64,000 nt of DNA from Rhodosporidiobolus odoratus (Eukaryota > Basidiomycota > Microbotryomycetes > Sporidiobolales > Sporidiobolaceae): positions 520,546 through 584,545 of the forward strand of contig JAOANU010000014.1 in the NCBI GenBank assembly GCA_034387635.1. The letters run 5' to 3'. A program made the translations under genes and the position numbers. Below, one piece after another: positions 56,201-64,000 of this stretch. Numbering within the stretch: position 1 is the first letter of the stretch; every line of letters begins with the position of its first letter. The notes below the pieces were generated by a model. It saw only the letters and a program-made list of their open reading frames with translations, searched no databases and was not told the DNA's origin.

Positions 56201-59200
56201 GAAGCCAGTGCTCTTGACAATCTGCTCAGCCGGAACCCGAGCAAAAGGTGTAAGCGAGGGAGGAAAAAGGAAGGAGAGAAGAGGAAAGCCGAGAGGGGAG
56301 AAGCGTACCTGCTCCGGAGTCACGTAGGCCAAGCAAGCCTGTGGAGGGCTCGCTTTGAGGCACTCCATCGCGAACTTGCGGTCCGCCGCGGGCATGGTCG
56401 AGTTAAGGAAGACGACGGGGATGTCTTTGTCGATGAGGGCCTTGGTTTGATCCGAGATGAGGGAGAGAAGGGGAGAGACGACGATGGTGATGCCGCGGGT
56501 TATACCGGTCGAAATGACAGCCGGGAGCTGGAAGCAGAGGGATTTTCCACCGCCGGTAGGGAGGAGGACGAAGACGTCCTTGCCGGAGAGGGTGGCGTTG
56601 ATTGCCTCCTCCTGGTGAGAACGGAAGGAGCGGAGGCCGAAACGTTGTCGCAGCGCCTTGTTGACGTCTCGAGTCCAAGGGTAGAGCGGTTTCGAGGCGG
56701 CGGGCCCGGCCGCAACAACGGCCTTCGAGGTCGAGGTCGAGGCGGAGCCGCTGCCCCTGACCATAACTTCCACCTCGCTCGCCATCGATACCGTCGAGAC
56801 TTTGCGACTTGCAGCGGCCGAGGTAGTTGCGAGGGCTGACGGACCTGACGGCTGCTGCTGCTGAAGTTGCGGGGGTAGGCGACGAGAAGGATCCGATTGG
56901 TGGCGGGGTGGAGGGTCGTCAAGGAAAGAAAGGAGACCACTTGCTGGAGCAGCAGGTACCGGCGGTCGAGCGGGAGGGGCGCGACGAGTTGGAGGCTGGA
57001 CGATCTCAAGCGACTCATTATTGCTGAAGTCGAACGAGTCTTCGACCTGACTGTCGAGGCCGCTGTCGAGGTCGATGCCGTCGAGAAGGTCGTTGAGTTG
57101 GGTCTGCGGGAGGGGGAGAGCTTTTCGGGGTGGAGCGGCGGCGAGCCGCTTAGCGGGAGGAGCAGCGCTGGTGGGGGGAGCCGGTCGGGAGTTGCTGGTG
57201 CCGGCGGCTCGAAAGGAAGCGGGGGCAGTTGCGGGTCGCTGCTGTTGCGGAGGCGGAAGAGGGAGATCGTCCGCTCTCACCGGCGAGGACGAGGCAATCG
57301 TCACCTCCTCCTGCTCGTAATGCTCCTCCGGGACAACAGCCTTCGTCGTTTGCTTGTCCCGCTTGATAGCGCCTCCAGTCCCGCCTTCGCTGGCTTCCGG
57401 CGCCTTGCGCTTCGCGCTCGACGAGGCGGCAAGCGCGGCGATGGTAGCGCTGTTCTGGCTTGTTGTTCCGCTGGTATTGCTGCTTGCTTTCGGGGCAGCC
57501 GGACGAGAAGTAGCGGAGAAAGAGGCAGCAGAAGGCGATTGTTGGTAGGCGACGTGCGATGGGAGGAAGGCTTGCCCGTTCGGGCGGACGAGGGATGAGC
57601 CGGAAAAGGGAGGGGCAGCCGGGGAGAAGGCGGACTGAACAACGGTGGCGGGTGCGGGAGGGCGAAAAGGTGCTGGCGAACGGAAGGGGGAAAAGATCGT
57701 CGTAGCTTGGAGCTTCGTGACTTTGTTCTTTAGCCAAGAGCTGCGGAACAACCAAGGTCAAACAAATTTTTCGGAAGGCGGAAAACGAGACGACAGGAGG
57801 ACGTACAGATTGTGCTCCAGGTACTCTTGGTCATTGCCAAGGCTACTGCGTCCTCCTCCGTTCGTGAACACCTCCGTCAACTCTTCCGTCATGCTCGCTT
57901 GCTTCTCCATTTCGATCTGAAGGTCGGAAAAGGGGATTATGAGGCTGACGAGTTCGCCCCGCGCTTCGCCGAGACGCTCTTCGATGTAGGAGCTATGGAT
58001 CGAAAGCGTAGCCATGAAGATCAGCAACTCAAGTCAGCTTCACACGCTCAATATGACAAGGGGAAAAGTCGGTTTCATGGATAAGCTCCAAAAGAGAACA
58101 AACATACAGTGTAACTCGCAGCTCGCCAACATCTTTCCCCGACTTACTCAAGCTCCCTGCGCCCGCCTTGGCGATCTCGAGGAATTCCTCCATGACCGCA
58201 AGTCGTCGAGCGGTGAGGTTGAGCAGTTTTTTCTGCAGTTGAACGGTCTGCGCACGAAGAGTAGTCAGTTCGGCGCAGTCAGTAGAGCGGGAGAAAGAAG
58301 GACTCCGAACCTGGTCTTCCGGTTCGACGGCTGCACCCGACGTTCGAGGTTCCTCAACTGGCATCCTCTGCCCCGACGTCGGTAGCGGGAGGGCATTCTC
58401 CTTCTCCCCGCCTCGACCGAGATCCATCTGCCCCATCCCCGCCTCGTCCCCATTCTCCGACTCTGGGATCTCCTCCTCATCCTGCTCCATAGGCCCCAGC
58501 GGTTCTTCCTCACCTTCCGCCCCGCCTCCCTTCTCGCCCTCCGCACCAAACCCGGAATCGACGCGAAGTCGCTGCTTCTTCGGTAGTGCCTCACCGCCGA
58601 GGACGCGGCCATGCGGAAGGATGGGCGTAAAGTTGTGCGGGGCGAGGTTCTCGTCGCCTTCGAGTTCGTCGATATCTTCTTCCTTGACGTTCTCCAGCTG
58701 GTCCTCGTCGTCGACGTCCGCCCTTGCTTTCCCCTTGTCGGAAGCTGTAAGAGACGACGGCGATGGTCGTTTGCTAGGTACGAGTGTGCTGGACCGTGTG
58801 GATTTGGGTTGCTGAGGTGTAGAGGCGGAGGAGGCAACGATTTTGCGGGGGATGAAGTGGGAAGATAGGACGACCGCCTGGCCACTGGCGGTAGGATACG
58901 TGCCGCTGCTGGTCGAGGTTGAGGCGACGGGGACGTTGGTCGAGTTGGACGGTGGAGGAACGGAAACAAGAGGAGTGCGAGGCCGAGAGGGCGGAGTGAA
59001 GGGTCGAGGCGTGTGGCAGCCGAGTTCGGCGAGGTGCGGTGGAGGTAGACCTGTCAGATTGTCGACGCGCGGCGCAGCAACGTTTAGCTTGTAACAGCGC
59101 GAGTGCAATAGCGATCGAATAGGCGCACCTGACAAACGAGCCCCGTTTCCACCTCCCACCTTGACCGACGCCCCAGCTACGCTACCGGGCATTTCCTGAG

Positions 59201-59360
59201 GCCCTCTTCTACCACCCTGCCCATCAGCCCAGCTGCTTGACGCGGTTCTGGGGTCATTGGTTGGCACTGTTTGCGGTGGAGGTGGTCGACTTGAAGAAAT
59301 GGCGTTGGACGGCAGTCGCGGCAGTGCTCGTCCAGCAGGTCGAAATGTACCTACTGGCAT
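53295..59360 (-). CDS. SGS1: RecQ-family DNA helicase (Sgs1/BLM/Rqh1 type)
   Basis: Start at 59360 (MPVGTFRPAGRALPRLPSNA), more than a dozen exons, stop at 53295. A long disordered, acidic N-terminal half includes a helical segment (TVQLQKKLLNLTARRLAVME). The helicase core follows: FGLRSFRSHQEEAINATLSG, Walker A LLPTGGGKSLCFQ, DEAHCVSSWGHDF, LIALTATANDRVKQDVMVNL, then domain 2 with YCSSKKACEDTAERL, FGMGIDKPDVRYVIHY and ETGRAGRDGQ. The RecQ zinc domain is complete (YFGEDFRREECHKTCDNC), a winged-helix RQC follows (VFRGSRSQK, LFQLLLSENILGERYERNSL), then an HRDC-like segment (ACPVSQREFLAIPGLTEEQA), a poly-Ala run and a Gly/Arg-rich tail. Helicase, RQC and HRDC together identify the BLM/Sgs1 class, which acts with Top3-Rmi1 in recombination-intermediate dissolution. 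An intron near 55,580 holds a GAGAA microsatellite. Confidence 0.93.
55561..55596. repeat. AGAAG microsatellite inside a helicase-gene intron
   Basis: About seven tandem copies of the pentamer AGAAG (CTTCT in the sense direction) lie in the intron between the exons for KVQAMHYHA and GMDKNDRIRVQEDW. The sense strand is pyrimidine-rich, so it may lengthen the polypyrimidine tract of that intron. Confidence 0.85.
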
Positions 59361-60016
59361 TCGGTATGAGCGACCTCGTGAGGTGATGGAGGAGTGATCG
59401 AGGACAAACAAAGTCAAGTCGCGTCTCTCGAAATCAACTTCATTAGAGAATCTCGCCAGCACTTCCTACAGCGATATGGGATCCATAGCTGGTGCTCCGA
59501 TGCAGTACTACACGCTCTCAGATGAAATCCGGTGCTTCCGGAGCGGGTTGAATTGTTTTCTTCCCTCCCGCCGCTTCTTGCTCTTGCTCCTGTACCGCTT
59601 GCACTCGCGCGATCTTCTAGCTGTGCCATATCGCCACAAGAGCGCATGCTTGGCAGTGTGCAAGCGATCTCACCTTCACCGGTAGCGCTCGACCCTCTCT
59701 ACTCCTGTTCCGTCCTCTCGTCCTCAGCAAACTTTGTCAGGCCTGTTTGAGCTTGTCGAGAGAGCCGTAAGGGTGCGGAGCGTGAGCAAGGAAAGCATCT
59801 GTCCACGACGGGAGCAATGCCTTTTCCCTTTCAGCGAGTTGAGAGAATCGCCATCTCTCGAACTCGCGCCGCTTCTCAGATTCTTCACTCGCTTGCTTCT
59901 CGGCTCGTGCAAGGATTCGCAGTTTCAGAAACCTATCTAGACGCTTTCTAATCCACACACAACTGGCCATCTTCCTCCTAACGACCCTCATCTCCCCCAC
60001 ATCCACACCCTCATCA
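59361..60016. other. Divergent intergenic region
   Basis: Between the start of the helicase gene (minus) and that of the orphan at 60017 (plus), so it contains both promoters. Short frames inside are unsupported. Confidence 0.45.
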
Positions 60017-60808
60017 ATGACTCCCGAAGAGGCCGAAGCTCTTCAACAGAAGGTGGAGGAGCTGGAGAGACAGAACGCGGAATTACAGAAGGGTGGTAAC
60101 GTTGAGATGACAAGCGAACAGTTCGAAAGGATGATGGCGGGGAGGGAGAAGGAGTCGAGTTCGAAAACGGCGAAGCCAATTAAGTACAGCAAGGCGGCGG
60201 AAGGGGACGAGACGGTAGCTAGCGGTCTTCCCACAGTCGTGAACTTCGAAGGCGACACCCCGGTGGCTTCGGACATTCTCCGCTGCCTCAAGGCTGACTT
60301 ATACCCTCCCCTCGCCGTCTACGACAGCGAATGCCTACACCACGCGTCTACGACATTCTGCTCCTTCCTCCCGACAACGTTCACCGGCCACAAGGCGAAG
60401 TACAAGGCCAAAGAAGCGTTTATCCCCTACAACAAGCTCACCTTCCTCCTCCCGCAACACCGTTTCCTCCCGGCGGTTCTCAAGCTCGCCCGTGCCCTCT
60501 GCGCCGTGTCGTGCGGGGGGGACGCCGAAGTCCAGGGCAGAATATACAACGACGTCGCCAAGTTCGCCCTCGACATCATGGCTAGAGCGGATAAGGATGG
60601 AGCATGGCCAGTTTATTTGGCTTACGCCTTGGAGAGGTTGAACAGCTGGATGGCGGTGATGGAAGACGGAGGAAACGCGGGTCAGTTCGGGATCGCGGAC
60701 TGGGATGAGGTCACATTCACAGCGGCGTGCACAACGTTTGGGGTCTCGGCTTCCGGCGACATTATATACATACAGGTAGGGGGTCTAGTCAGGATACAAA
60801 GCTGGTGA
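60017..60808 (+). CDS. Orphan protein with leucine-zipper-like start, tail lost in repeat
   Basis: A single open frame of 263 codons, unusual here where most genes are split. It starts with a coiled coil (TPEEAEALQQKVEELERQNA), a basic Ser/Lys linker and a globular part (VASDILRCLKADLYPPLAVY, YKAKEAFIPYNKLTFLLPQH, AEVQGRIYNDVAKFALDIMA, WPVYLAYALERLNSWMAVME). The intron-less structure and position next to retroelement sequence suggest a gag-like or retrotransposed gene; no zinc knuckle is present, so this is only a possibility. The frame runs into a tandem repeat and stops there (GDIIYIQVGGLVRIQSW), so the natural C-terminus may be missing. Confidence 0.6.
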   Translation: MTPEEAEALQQKVEELERQNAELQKGGNVEMTSEQFERMMAGREKESSSKTAKPIKYSKAAEGDETVASGLPTVVNFEGDTPVASDILRCLKADLYPPLAVYDSECLHHASTTFCSFLPTTFTGHKAKYKAKEAFIPYNKLTFLLPQHRFLPAVLKLARALCAVSCGGDAEVQGRIYNDVAKFALDIMARADKDGAWPVYLAYALERLNSWMAVMEDGGNAGQFGIADWDEVTFTAACTTFGVSASGDIIYIQVGGLVRIQSW

Positions 60809-61130
60809 GGATACAAAATGCAAATTCCAGGATACAAATCACCTTTTCCAGGACCGGTCAGGATACAAAGTGCGTATTTCATGTCCAGTCAGGATACAAA
60901 ATGCCTTTTTCAGTCTGGTCAGGTTAGAAGATGCGGGTTCCAGGTTACACTGCTCATAGTTAGGATACCAAAGACACATTCAAGGGCACGTCATTGCTTT
61001 CCTTTGCCTGGCGAGGCTACAACAAGCCGCTGTCAGATTGCGGTGAGGATACAGAAAGCTCTTTGTCCAGGGGTATGGATAGCCCTTCCTTGCAGCGGTC
61101 AGGATACATTACAGGTGAGGATACAGCAAG
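60788..61130 (+). repeat. Degenerate tandem repeat around TCAGGATACAAA
   Basis: The core (T)CAGGATACAAA, or close variants, recurs at about 60788, 60806, 60828, 60858, 60889, 60918, 60960 and, more diverged, at about 61042, 61098 and 61117. Spacings are roughly 18-45 nt, and the cores are often followed by a (A/G)TGC...TTCCAG segment. No coding sense. The rest of the interval to 61439 shows no gene. Confidence 0.75.
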
Positions 61131-61439
61131 CCAATCCTGTGGTGCGTTGGCAAATACAGGCATCTCACTTGAACTGGCAAAGACCACTTTTGCTCGAGTT
61201 GGGAAGGCCAACTGACGGAACCGAGTACCAGATCAAATGAAGAGCTTGCTACACTGGGTCAAACCCAATACAAACCCTTGGCAAATGTTTCACCAGGTAG
61301 CACTTGACACTTAATTTGGGAAGGGAACTGTTTTCCTTTGCAAGCAGGGTGGCACAGTCCATTCGTAGTGAGGCAATCCAACGGGGGTATAACATGAGAA
61401 GGTCCGAGCAGTCTATTTGGGGTGATCTCTGAAGGAAGG
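61131..61439. other. Non-coding interval after the tandem repeat
   Basis: No gene or repeat unit recognised; it is the 3' flank of the minus-strand orphan that ends at 61440. Confidence 0.45.
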
Positions 61440-62652
61440 CTAAAGCAACTCATGGTGGGCCAGGATTTCGTTGACCTCGGACGGGCGGTAAGTCCAATCG
61501 AACAGCTTGTCAAAGCGCCGCGCTTGGGCGTAACCGTCAAACTTGCGCGCACTGTTTAACTCTAGCTGTGAGCCACAAAGGTAGGTCTGCAGATGGCAAG
61601 GGACGTACCGAGCAGAGATGTCGCCGACAGACTTGGGCACAAACTTCCCCTTGAGCTCAGCTGGAGGAAAGTTGGGTTTCATGCCAAATGCTGTGCCAAG
61701 CCGGGCAAGCTGCAGGTAGCGACAGTCAAGGGACCGTGCATTGTGCGGGCCATAGAACTTGGTCCACGTTTCTTCCTCCCCCGCCTGGGCTTTCTTGCCG
61801 GCTTCCTTCGAAATGTAGTAGACGCTCATGCGGACGAGGAGTGGAATGCACTGTCGAGGGCTTCTACCTTTGTGACGAATCAGCTCCAGACGATTGAAGC
61901 TGTAGACGGCACCGCTCTTGTTGCCGAGCGGGACGGAGGAGGACTGTGTGCAGTGAGTCAGTGGGCCACAAGGACAGGAGACAATTCCAGGCATACATGA
62001 AGGGAATCTGAGATATGTGGTGACTGGTCAGACGGGTGGGCAAAGAAGAAGAGCCAGCTGAGGATGATGGCCTGCAAAAGGAACAGTTTAATTGGAGTAA
62101 TCCCGGTCTGAACACGGGACTCACGCGATGGGCAGGATTCTTTGGATTGACCAGGCCAGACAGTCGATGCCAACGGGCAATGATTCCAGGGGCTGATTTC
62201 CCCTTGGCTGCTCCCTGGATCCACTTGTCGTGCTCCTCTGCCAACTCCTCCCATTTCGCGGTGACGTCGAGGACACCCCCCTTGTCTTCAATCCCCAGCG
62301 CCTCCCAGAACTCTTCAATGGCCTCATTGCGGGAGAGTCCTGACGCATGGACTTGCTCATCGTCGGAAGAGGGGGCTGCCTTGGCAACACGATTTGCGTT
62401 GCCCTGGGCTTCTTCTGGCTCGCTGTCGCTGTCAGGACGAATGCCTGGCTCACTGGTGGGTGGAAGGACCAAGGTGCCAAGGGAGACGTGGGTGGCGCGA
62501 ACCTTGACCTTGCGCCACTGACGAACAGAGAAGTGGTAGCTGCCGTTGTAGATGACCTCGGGTATCGCTTCTATGCCGCTCGAAGCGAGGGCGCGAGCCA
62601 GGCCATCAACCAGGTCAAGTCTGCCCAGCGGGCTCCGGGTGCTGGAGGCCAA
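61440..62652 (-). CDS. Orphan protein without a visible start codon
   Basis: Not recognised. A three-exon reading: the first exon, open from about 62660 (ASSTRSPLGRLDLVDGLARA, GIEAIPEVIYNGSYHFSVRQ, FWEALGIEDKGGVLDVTAKW, KSAPGIIARWHRLSGLVNPK), joins at a GTGAGT donor to AIILSWLFFFAHPSDQSPHI and then to SSSVPLGNKSGAVYSFNRLE, PLLVRMSVYYISKEAGKKAQ, YRPSEVNEILAHHELL-stop. The frame has no ATG near its start; a TGA lies just upstream, so the 5' end is absent or lies in a distant exon. It starts right where the retroelement-like frame stops, so a rearrangement breakpoint between the two is likely. Composition and clean splice sites argue that it was once a real gene. Confidence 0.5.
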
Positions 62653-62689
62653 GGGTCAGCAGCAGTCCGTTTGGACAGGTGGGCAACTG

Positions 62690-63180
62690 AGTTTTCATAC
62701 AATAGCCAATCCTAAGGCCATATTCAATAGAGCTATCCGCTTTGGGGGGTTGCCACTTAGGGTTGGCAATATAAAACTTTGGATCAAAAGTATAATCTTC
62801 AGTTTCGCGGAAAAGGTACTTGAGTCGTACAGATCGTTCAAGTTTATCCCAGTTCTCTAAAGGAGTAACAGTATCTACCTTTGGTTTAGGGATAAACTTA
62901 ACGTTATTGGCGAGGAGCTTTTGTAATGAATAAGGAATGTCAATACCAAACGGGTTAATGAGCATTGGCTTATCCATAATAGTATCAATAAATTGAATTG
63001 AACTATGCATGATTACAAACTTGGTTCTCTCAGACTTAGACAGCCGAAAAAACTTTAGCGGGTAAGTAGACAGCTTTTTAATAGAAAAGCTCTTGTCACA
63101 AGTAATATCAATAGCTCTCAGGGAAGCGGAAGGAGGGTAAACAAAGTTACAAAGTACATTAGAATCTCTAACAAAGAGTT
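62690..63180 (-). pseudogene. Truncated ORF2-like fragment (pre-reverse-transcriptase region)
   Basis: Open frame without its own clear start. It contains FVYPPSASLRAIDITCDKSF, STYPLKFFRLSKSERTKFVI, KPMLINPFGIDIPYSLQKLL and ENWDKLERSVRLKYLFRETE. The (L)xRSVRLKYLFR pattern after a LLxxxxKFIPxP block is a layout I associate with LINE-like ORF2 proteins ahead of the reverse transcriptase. After SSIEYGL the similarity ends without any YxDD-containing domain, so the enzyme is missing. Assignment by pattern only. Confidence 0.5.
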
Positions 63181-64000
63181 CTAAGTCGACTTTTTCGCCT
63201 TCTTCGCGATCTTTCCTTTGGGCTGATCCTCGGCTTTGCGTTTGTCCTTCTTGACGGCGTTTTTGCCTTTGCCGTCGGTGTTTTGAGCCTTGTCCTTTGA
63301 AGTAATGGACGTAGGCTTCGACCCTTTCCTGAGTGGAGTGGGTTTCTTGCGGACAAGCGCGGAGAGTTCCTCGAGCTAATGAAGATTCAAATTCAACGTT
63401 AGTTACTCGTTTAGATCGAGAAGAGGAAAAAGAAGCGTAGCTTACCTCCTTTCTAAGGGCGGCAAGACTTTTATTAGATTCCTGTTTCGCAGCGCTAGAA
63501 GCGACTTCGGAAACAGTGAGATCTATCGACGAGGAATCAATATCCATGCGGGCATCAGCAGCAGCTTCGTCCCGGAGGGATTTAGCTTTAGCTTTGCGAG
63601 CATTCTCTATGCTAAGTGCAATTGAGCGAGTGCTGATTGCACTGCCGAGATCGTCTAAGGCGACTTTAACAGCCGCCGAGGCTTCTGCACGGATTTTGAC
63701 ATCGAGGTCCTTGAAGAACGTCTCTGCCATATCCTGCCACGATTTAAGTGTAGTCTCGCGAAGCTTTGACCAATCACTAGTATTCAAGGCAGTGTCTCTC
63801 TCTTGTTCACGAGCCAGAATGGCATTCGCTAACAACGCTACTCGGGCGTTTTTGAGAGTAAGATCCGTCTGGGCTTGTAATCTAAGGGTATCTTCAGATC
63901 CCACTATGTCTGAATTAAATCGGATCGTAAACGACCCAATCGCTTTCGTTATAGCAATAGGAAAAGTCCCTTTCTCAACATGGCTTTGCAGCACAGCGAG
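63181..64000 (-). CDS. ORF1-like protein of the retroelement, 5' incomplete
   Basis: The frame is open from the window edge (LQSHVEKGTFPIAITKAIGS) through a long helical region (ARVALLANAILAREQERDTA, DLDVKIRAEASAAVKVALDD, ARKAKAKSLRDEAAADARMD) to LAALRKE. There a GTAAGC donor and a TTAG acceptor with an ACTAAC branch site remove 70 nt (63376-63445) and join LEELSALVRKKP and a very basic tail (KDKRKAEDQPKGKIAKKAKK) before the stop at 63181. Coiled-coil and basic character fit an RNA-binding ORF1 product. An intron inside a retroelement frame is unusual, because retrotransposition through RNA should remove it. Confidence 0.55.

Larger units (their letters stand above)
62690..64000 (-). mobile_element. 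Partial non-LTR-retrotransposon-like element (5' part)
   Basis: Minus-strand element running off the window at 64000. It has an upstream Lys/Ala-rich ORF1-like frame (stop at 63181) followed by the beginning of a second frame resembling the region just before the reverse transcriptase in LINE-type ORF2 proteins (LSKSERTKFVIMHSSIQFID, LLANNVKFIPKPKVDTVTPL, LERSVRLKYLFRETEDYTFD). The reverse transcriptase itself would lie below 62690 but is absent. Base composition is visibly more AT-rich than the neighbouring genes. No target-site duplication or poly-A end is visible. Confidence 0.55.

Noticed and set aside
55973..56839. A 288-codon plus-strand frame opposite the helicase gene.
   Set aside because: Antisense to the conserved helicase core, with no domain of its own.
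1..64000. tRNA, rRNA and CRISPR features.
   Set aside because: No cloverleaf with a convincing GGTTCGANTCC arm, no rRNA-like sequence and no regularly spaced repeat-spacer array was seen; the only arrays are microsatellites and the irregular GGATACAAA repeat.

Overview
The window comes from a GC-rich, very intron-dense fungal genome. Introns are mostly 40-110 nt, donors are mainly GTGCGT or GTACGT, CTGAC-like branch points precede CAG/TAG acceptors, and start codons often follow pyrimidine-rich leaders. With the gene content (URC1, Rpn13, an Sgs1/BLM helicase, the RNase H2 C subunit, an ING-PHD protein, a DUF3533/SNG1-type protein) this suggests a basidiomycete red yeast of the Rhodotorula/Rhodosporidium/Sporobolomyces type. 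The lineage call is inference, not a database result. Each gene stands on its own transcript; there are no operons.

Layout. 1.8-10.8 kb: a tandem pair of MFS sugar-porter genes, each with about 20 introns, micro-exons and one 108-bp stretch identical between the copies. 11.4-14.8 kb: a CENP-B-type helix-turn-helix protein. 14.8-17.8 kb: about 3 kb with no supported gene. 17.8-24.4 kb: two lineage-specific proteins, a TMA23/GPATCH4-like nucleolar G-patch protein, and, divergent from it, a tiny five-exon gene for a short coiled-coil (SCOC-type) protein. 24.9-27.7 kb: a broken short-chain dehydrogenase and one or two poorly resolved genes, including a paralogue of the HMG-box gene at 40.9 kb. 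28.2-41.8 kb: URC1, a Myb/SANT protein, RNH203, a Cys-rich orphan, RPN13, a very small gene and the HMG-box gene. 44-59.4 kb: an arrestin-like protein, an ING-PHD protein, the DUF3533 membrane protein and a RecQ helicase. 60-64 kb: accessory sequence with a truncated-looking orphan, a degenerate tandem repeat, an orphan without an ATG, and the 5' part of a non-LTR-retrotransposon-like element cut by the window edge.

The most unusual signal is a repeat family seen only inside introns. Three unrelated genes (the Cys-rich orphan, RPN13 and the ING gene) each have one unusually long intron. Each of these introns carries a related repeat, always in the sense orientation of its host transcript and always starting about 21-29 nt after the 5' splice site. 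This is how introner-like, intron-generating elements behave.

Functionally the identifiable genes cover nutrient uptake (the transporters), pyrimidine catabolism (URC1), genome stability (Sgs1-like helicase, RNase H2), chromatin reading (ING-PHD, HMG-box, Myb, CENP-B HTH), proteasome substrate capture (Rpn13), ribosome biogenesis (TMA23-like) and membrane trafficking (SCOC-type, arrestin-like). All splice models were read by eye; exact junctions in low-complexity genes are less certain than the domains.
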